A DNA stretch of 64,000 nucleotides from Lachancea dasiensis (lineage: Eukaryota; Ascomycota; Saccharomycetes; Saccharomycetales; Saccharomycetaceae). A program made the translations under genes and the position numbers. The first letter of the stretch is position 1. Each line of letters opens with the position of its first letter. The stretch covers positions 682,001 through 746,000 of the forward strand of contig LT598458.1 of the NCBI GenBank assembly GCA_900074725.1, in the 5' to 3' direction. Below, piece after piece: positions 59,698 to 64,000 of the stretch. The notes below the pieces were generated by a model. It had not been told where the DNA came from and did not search any database. It worked only from the letters and a program-made list of their open reading frames with translations.

Positions 59698-61050
59698 ATG
59701 AGTTCTTCTAAATCAATAAGTGCATTGCTACCACCTCCTCGTCACTCACAAATCTCGAGTAGTAACATTAGTATCAGCAATGAAGTCCAAAAGCTTGTAG
59801 ATGTCACCGCAACATCGGATGATCACAGCGACGAAGATCAACTGTCAGGGAATGAGAACAAGGGTGTGACATTCGAGAACTTTTTGCCCCTCAGGAACCA
59901 TCATCCAAATTTAGAGTTACCAATGCCGACTGATCATGAAGTTCGTACATCCTATGAACGGACTAAAGCTGTTTTGGACAAGGTCTTGAGCCAAAAGATC
60001 AGTCCCCGGGGAACTAGCATACCGCAAGGAGCGAAACAAAAAGCTAATGTCAAAACTATAGAGTATCAAGGGCATGGTGGTGGCAAAACTAAGTCAATTC
60101 AAATTGTAGATAAGCAACTTGACCCTCTACAACCACGAACATTCAAGTTAAAGAAAATGGTAGCTCCACCACCCGACGAACCATTTGCACCAGTCCTTCA
60201 TAAGACTGATGATAGCTCCCCACAGCTTTCCAAAGAAACTCGCGATCAGTGGAACATTCCCTCTGCAATATCCAACTGGAAAAATCCAAATGGCTATGCG
60301 ATCTCGCTGGACAGGAGAGTAGCTAGCGATGGTCGCTACAACAAGGGTTTGTCTGGAAACCAGGATATCAGTGAGAAGTTTGCATCTCTGTCAGAAGCTT
60401 TAGACGTGGCAGAAAAGAAGGCCAGAGAAGAGGTAATGTTGAGGGCAGATGCGAAGAGAATGCTTGCCGAACAAGACGCTAGGGAGAAAGAAGAGAAACT
60501 TAGATTACTTGCATTAAGGGCGCGTGAGGAAAGAAGGCGTCAGGTGAGTAGGTCGGCGGACGCGGAGAGCAATGAAGCATCACTTGCTAAAGAGACAGCC
60601 AAGCGAGAACAGAGGCGGCAACTTGAAAAGGACGTGCGAAATTCAAAGCTTAACACAGCAGATCGACTTAGAGCACTTGCTGCCAAACAAAACCGGGAAA
60701 TTTCAGACAAAGTTATATTAGGAGCTGCGAAGGCAAGCGATACATCAGGAATTCAGTATGATTCCCGACTTTTTTCAAGAGCTGCGAGCGAGAATGCTCT
60801 GGGAGGGGAAAATCGGGTTTACGATAATCCACTATTCGTCCAAGAAGGCATCAATACCATTTATCGCCCAAATGTAATGCATTCCGCGAGTGGGAACGAA
60901 ATGGTCGATAGTACTTTGCAGTCTCTCAGCGGCGAATCGAGCGGAAAACGGAGTCGCGAGGGCCCAGTAGAGTTTACTGGGGCCGAAAGAGAGCAGCCGT
61001 CTGTGGAGAGGAACGATGATGGTTCTGCAAAAAAGCACCGTGCTACTTAG
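59698..61050 (+). CDS. PRP45: Prp45, SKIP/SNW-family splicing factor
   Basis: The protein is 450 residues (S. cerevisiae has 379). Prp45 is a component of the NineTeen-related and activated spliceosome complexes and helps Prp22 release mRNA. The N-terminal part has ELPMPTDHEVRTSYERTKAV. The SNW core includes IPSAISNWKNPNGYAISLDR with Ser-Asn-Trp at 192-194. A charged coiled-coil stretch follows at about 230-340 (EKKAREEVMLRADAKRMLAE, LRLLALRAREERRR). The C-terminal tail is longer than in S. cerevisiae and closer to the general SNW family. The first ATG is used. It is convergent with POP5, only 44 bases apart. Confidence 0.95.
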   Translation: MSSSKSISALLPPPRHSQISSSNISISNEVQKLVDVTATSDDHSDEDQLSGNENKGVTFENFLPLRNHHPNLELPMPTDHEVRTSYERTKAVLDKVLSQKISPRGTSIPQGAKQKANVKTIEYQGHGGGKTKSIQIVDKQLDPLQPRTFKLKKMVAPPPDEPFAPVLHKTDDSSPQLSKETRDQWNIPSAISNWKNPNGYAISLDRRVASDGRYNKGLSGNQDISEKFASLSEALDVAEKKAREEVMLRADAKRMLAEQDAREKEEKLRLLALRAREERRRQVSRSADAESNEASLAKETAKREQRRQLEKDVRNSKLNTADRLRALAAKQNREISDKVILGAAKASDTSGIQYDSRLFSRAASENALGGENRVYDNPLFVQEGINTIYRPNVMHSASGNEMVDSTLQSLSGESSGKRSREGPVEFTGAEREQPSVERNDDGSAKKHRAT

Positions 61051-61094
61051 TTTTTTTAGGCTATGCTGGACGTAGGTATATAAACTTAGACACA

Positions 61095-61583
61095 CTAATC
61101 TTGGGCATCATCGTCGCTTAATTCGTTAAAATCATCTGTCCACTGCTTACCTTTTATTACTGCGAGTAATCTTTCATTTCTTCGAATGGCGTACTGTTCA
61201 ACTCGCTTTATGGTACCGCTGACTTTTGTAGGATTAACCACAAGGCCTTCAACGTCGTCTATCCTGTTTATGAACATAAGTGCGATAAGCACCAGGTCGT
61301 ATTCCTCGCGGCTACAGCGAATGATGCCCGTTGAAGTGCGATTGGAGAAATACTTTATCTGTAAAAGAGAATTGACTCTTCCTATACCATAATCTCCAAA
61401 ATTATGCTGCAGTGTCCTTCGCAGCTCTTGTATTATGGTTTTATGGCTGATTTGTGCTGGGCTTGCTCTATGATGTCGTATTAAAATGTCTTTTCGTGAG
61501 TTCGAAAATGGTCTCTCCTCCGGGCAATCCGGTGCCGGATAAAGAACCTCAAATAATATGTACCTGCTTTTGAGCCGAACCAT
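61095..61583 (-). CDS. POP5: Pop5, RNase P and RNase MRP protein subunit
   Basis: The protein is 162 residues (S. cerevisiae has 173). Pop5 is an essential subunit shared by nuclear RNase P (tRNA 5' processing) and RNase MRP (rRNA processing), and it contacts the catalytic RNA. The family start MVRLKSRYILFEVLYP is clear. Further matches are HKTIIQELRRTLQHNFGDYGI and the RNA-binding-fold strand SLLQIKYFSNRTSTGIIRC. The ATG at 61581-61583 is used. The C terminus is acidic. Synteny with PRP45 matches S. cerevisiae chromosome I. Confidence 0.96.
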   Translation of the reverse strand: MVRLKSRYILFEVLYPAPDCPEERPFSNSRKDILIRHHRASPAQISHKTIIQELRRTLQHNFGDYGIGRVNSLLQIKYFSNRTSTGIIRCSREEYDLVLIALMFINRIDDVEGLVVNPTKVSGTIKRVEQYAIRRNERLLAVIKGKQWTDDFNELSDDDAQD

Positions 61584-61796
61584 TGGTGATCAACTAAATG
61601 CCGGACCTGGGTAATGTTGTAGGCTTTTGTTTTTGAAATCGTTTTGACCACCTACCCATGTTAATTAAAAAAACATGCTCTCCGCATCGGACGTTTTTGT
61701 GACTGCCATAGCTTGGAACCCAAGCTTGACACGATTACAAATCAAAGAGGTAATTTCCAAGATAAACAACTCAAGAGAATACTACTTAATGCTTAC

Positions 61797-64000
61797 TTAT
61801 ATCATGAGCTTGGATCTGAAAATATCTTCAACTTCGTTTACGGCTTGGGCGATACCCTCTGGCTTATCACCAACACCTTGAAAAACATTCTTCTTACCAC
61901 CAGCTTTACCTCCAACGTTGTTAGAGATAGCCTCCAATAGCTGGGCACCATCTACGCCCTTTTCAAGTGCGTAGTCAGAAATGTAACATCCATGGGCGAC
62001 CTTTTCGCTACCATTCAGCAGATAAATGGACTTATCTTTTGCGGATGTCTTGATGTATGTCACAGCTTCAGTGATTGCCTTAGGGTTAGTTGGAATGTCG
62101 ATATATTTGACGAAAAAATGAGCAGATTCGTTGTTGTTGAAAAAGTTCTTGACTTCGTCCACAGTTTGTTTGATCTCCTTCTTCGCTCTAGTTCTAATCT
62201 CATCCTTAACCGTCTTTTCGATCTTCGTAAACTTGGCTTTGAGTTCATTTTTAGTAATCACGGAAACCTGGAGTTGACCCAGCTTTACACCTAATTCCTT
62301 TAGCTTTTTTTCCTTCAAAGGCGAGAATGGGAGGTTTTCAGTTGCTGTTAGATCGTTATCGAAGCCTAGAGCAACCCTTTGAACTTCGTGAGCTTCAGCA
62401 CCTGAAACTGCAACGACTCTGCGGATACCCTTAGCGATACCACTCTCTTCGACTATGACAAATTCTTTGATGTCCCCAGTCTTGATAACATGAGTACCAC
62501 CGCAGAACTCAACGGAGTACTTTTGCCACTCTTCGCTAGAAGGATTGGCTAGCATGTCGTCGATCGGTTGACCAACAGAAACAACGCGAACAGGGTCTGG
62601 GTATGATTCACCAAAAACAGCACGTACGGATGAGATTTTTTGAGCCAATTCGAGTGGGACATTCTTGTAGTAAACAGGAAGATTAGCTTTGATTTGTTCG
62701 TGACAGATATTTTCAATTGCCTGGAGTTCTTCTATGCTCAAGCCTTTCTTGTGAGAGAAATCGAATCTGAGTTTCTCAGGGGCAACTAGAGACCCCCTCT
62801 GATCAACCTCGTTGCCCAAAACTTCTTTCAAAGCAAAGTTCAAAATATGAGTACCCGTGTGATTATTTTTGATAGGGAAACGGCGAAGTTCATCGAAGGA
62901 TGCAATAATATTATCCCCAATTGATAATTTTCCTTCGGCAAGAGAGCCGGTATGAAAGACGTAACCATTGTACAGCTGAACATTTTCAACCTTGAATTCA
63001 GTCACACCGTCAATAACCAAAGTACCCATATCATATTCCTGGCCACCTTGCTCGGCATAAAAGCAAGTTCTGTCAAGTATCACACCATATTGTTTACCAA
63101 CTTCAGTCATTTCGTCGACGAATTTTTCACCATCATGAATTTTCAAAACAACCGCCTCTAGATTGTCAGAGTCGTACTTGAACGAGTCATTGGTCTTGAG
63201 AGTATTTTCGGAGTTCAAGGTGGACAACTCGTGAACATCTAGCTTTATTAGATCTGAAGCACCTTTTTTGCCGCCTTTCTTCGAGGCTTCATAAGATTCT
63301 TGTTTGGCTTTTTCGAACCCAGGACCATCGATCTTTAAGCCTTGCTCCTCGGCCATTAGTTCGGTCAGGTCCACTGGGAAACCGTAGGTGTCATATAGTC
63401 TCCAAACTTGTACACCATCCAAAGTTTTATTTTCACTTTGGGATGCAACTTGGGCGTATTTTTCGAAGAGCTTTTCACCTCTGTCCAAAGTCTTGGCAAA
63501 AGAAAGTTCTTCTTCGTCAAGAATTTCGAATAAGTAGCTGGGATCCTTGGCAATTTCTGGGAACATCTCCTTGGTCTGTTCAATCAGAGTTGGTGCCAAG
63601 GTGGAAAAAAACTTGCCAATTGGGAAGTTCATATATTTACGAGCATAACGGGCCCCCCTTCTCAGAATACGTCTTAAAACATACCCTCTTCCTTCATTGT
63701 TGGGCACTCCGCCATCAGCCAAGGCAAACATCAATGTACGAACATGATCCGCAAGGACTCTGTAAGCGGTATCGATACCATCCACGTCCTCAGCGCCGAA
63801 TTTGCCAGTATAATGCCTCACGCCCGTTATCTCTTGAATGCGCGCGAATAAGGGCTGGAATACGTCAGTGTCGTAGTTAGATCTAACATCTTGCAAGACG
63901 GAGACCAATCGTTCAAAACCCATACCGGTGTCGATGTGTTTTGCAGGAAGAGATCTTAGTTTGCCGTTTTGCTCACGATTGTATTGCATAAAAACAATAT
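61797..64000 (-). CDS. ALA1: Alanyl-tRNA synthetase Ala1, C-terminal part (runs off right edge)
   Basis: The frame stays open to base 64000, with the residues IVF before the Met at 63989, so that Met is internal (S. cerevisiae Ala1 reads VFIQYNRDENG at this point). About 734 residues are present, lacking the N-terminal adenylation core start. Visible parts are LPAKHIDTGMGFERLVSVLQ, the helical tRNA-recognition region with VPNNEGRGYVLRRILRRGAR, the editing domain with zinc-site residues in NHTGTHILNF and FCGGTHV, and the C-Ala domain ending VEDIFRSKL. The enzyme charges tRNA-Ala in cytosol and mitochondria. In S. cerevisiae the mitochondrial form uses upstream non-ATG starts, which cannot be checked here. 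Confidence 0.97.
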   Translation of the reverse strand, partial: IVFMQYNREQNGKLRSLPAKHIDTGMGFERLVSVLQDVRSNYDTDVFQPLFARIQEITGVRHYTGKFGAEDVDGIDTAYRVLADHVRTLMFALADGGVPNNEGRGYVLRRILRRGARYARKYMNFPIGKFFSTLAPTLIEQTKEMFPEIAKDPSYLFEILDEEELSFAKTLDRGEKLFEKYAQVASQSENKTLDGVQVWRLYDTYGFPVDLTELMAEEQGLKIDGPGFEKAKQESYEASKKGGKKGASDLIKLDVHELSTLNSENTLKTNDSFKYDSDNLEAVVLKIHDGEKFVDEMTEVGKQYGVILDRTCFYAEQGGQEYDMGTLVIDGVTEFKVENVQLYNGYVFHTGSLAEGKLSIGDNIIASFDELRRFPIKNNHTGTHILNFALKEVLGNEVDQRGSLVAPEKLRFDFSHKKGLSIEELQAIENICHEQIKANLPVYYKNVPLELAQKISSVRAVFGESYPDPVRVVSVGQPIDDMLANPSSEEWQKYSVEFCGGTHVIKTGDIKEFVIVEESGIAKGIRRVVAVSGAEAHEVQRVALGFDNDLTATENLPFSPLKEKKLKELGVKLGQLQVSVITKNELKAKFTKIEKTVKDEIRTRAKKEIKQTVDEVKNFFNNNESAHFFVKYIDIPTNPKAITEAVTYIKTSAKDKSIYLLNGSEKVAHGCYISDYALEKGVDGAQLLEAISNNVGGKAGGKKNVFQGVGDKPEGIAQAVNEVEDIFRSKLMI

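Overview
The window is a gene-dense stretch of a budding-yeast (Saccharomycetaceae) nuclear chromosome. The genes are nearly all intronless and clearly orthologous to Saccharomyces cerevisiae genes. The order interleaves two S. cerevisiae regions that are whole-genome-duplication sisters: the chromosome I block FUN30-ATS1-CCR4-FUN26-PMT2-LTE1-MAK16-DRS2-SAW1-FRT2-MYO4-SNC1-GIP4-PRP45-POP5, and the chromosome XV block LDB19-PRO2-FRT1-MYO2-SNC2-SCD5-MIP1-VMA4-MRS2-ALA1. The duplicated pairs (FRT1/FRT2, MYO2/MYO4, SNC1/SNC2) are each present once. This is what a species that diverged before the duplication should look like (Lachancea, Kluyveromyces, Torulaspora or Zygosaccharomyces type). A Lachancea-like species is my best guess, but the sequence alone does not fix the genus.

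Layout. 1-606: 5' part of GSH2 (minus, runs off the left edge). 607-2883: an unusually long gene-poor interval with stem-loop repeats. 2884-9900: GAL11/MED15 and FUN30 (both minus). 10319-19338: ATS1, CCR4, FUN26 and PMT2 (all plus). 19489-24625: LDB19/ART1 and a zinc-cluster regulator (minus). 25540-35533: LTE1, MAK16 and DRS2 (plus). 35605-39462: PRO2, SAW1 (with an intron) and FRT1/2 (minus). 40529-45208: MYO2 (plus). 45476-48259: SNC1/2 (with an intron) and SCD5 (minus). 48415-49158: an NSRP1-like gene with no counterpart at this place in S. cerevisiae. 49322-52954: MIP1 (minus). 53653-61050: VMA4, MRS2, GIP4, an orphan ORF and PRP45 (plus). 61095-64000: POP5 and the 3' part of ALA1 (minus, runs off the right edge).

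The strongest unusual signal is in ATS1 (KTI13). Its reading frame is interrupted after codon 16, inside the first RCC1-type repeat, and continues in the +1 frame. The junction is exactly CTT-AGG-C, the heptamer known to drive +1 programmed ribosomal frameshifting in yeast (Ty1, ABP140/TRM140). Conserved ATS1 sequence lies on both sides in different frames, so I read this as a probable programmed frameshift in a gene that itself acts in tRNA wobble modification. Other points of note are a 61-nt intron in SAW1, the retained SNC intron, a double PAC plus RRPE promoter before MAK16, a Yap1-type site before GSH2, several perfect intergenic palindromes, and NPFxD motifs at both ends of Drs2.

Functionally this is mixed housekeeping content. 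Membrane traffic and polarity are represented by DRS2, MYO2, SNC, SCD5, LDB19 and FRT. RNA metabolism is represented by CCR4, PRP45, POP5, MAK16 and NSRP1-like. Transcription and chromatin are represented by GAL11, FUN30 and the zinc-cluster factor. Mitochondrial and vacuolar maintenance is represented by MIP1, MRS2 and VMA4. I saw no transposon, LTR element, tRNA, centromere or CRISPR array that I could support.
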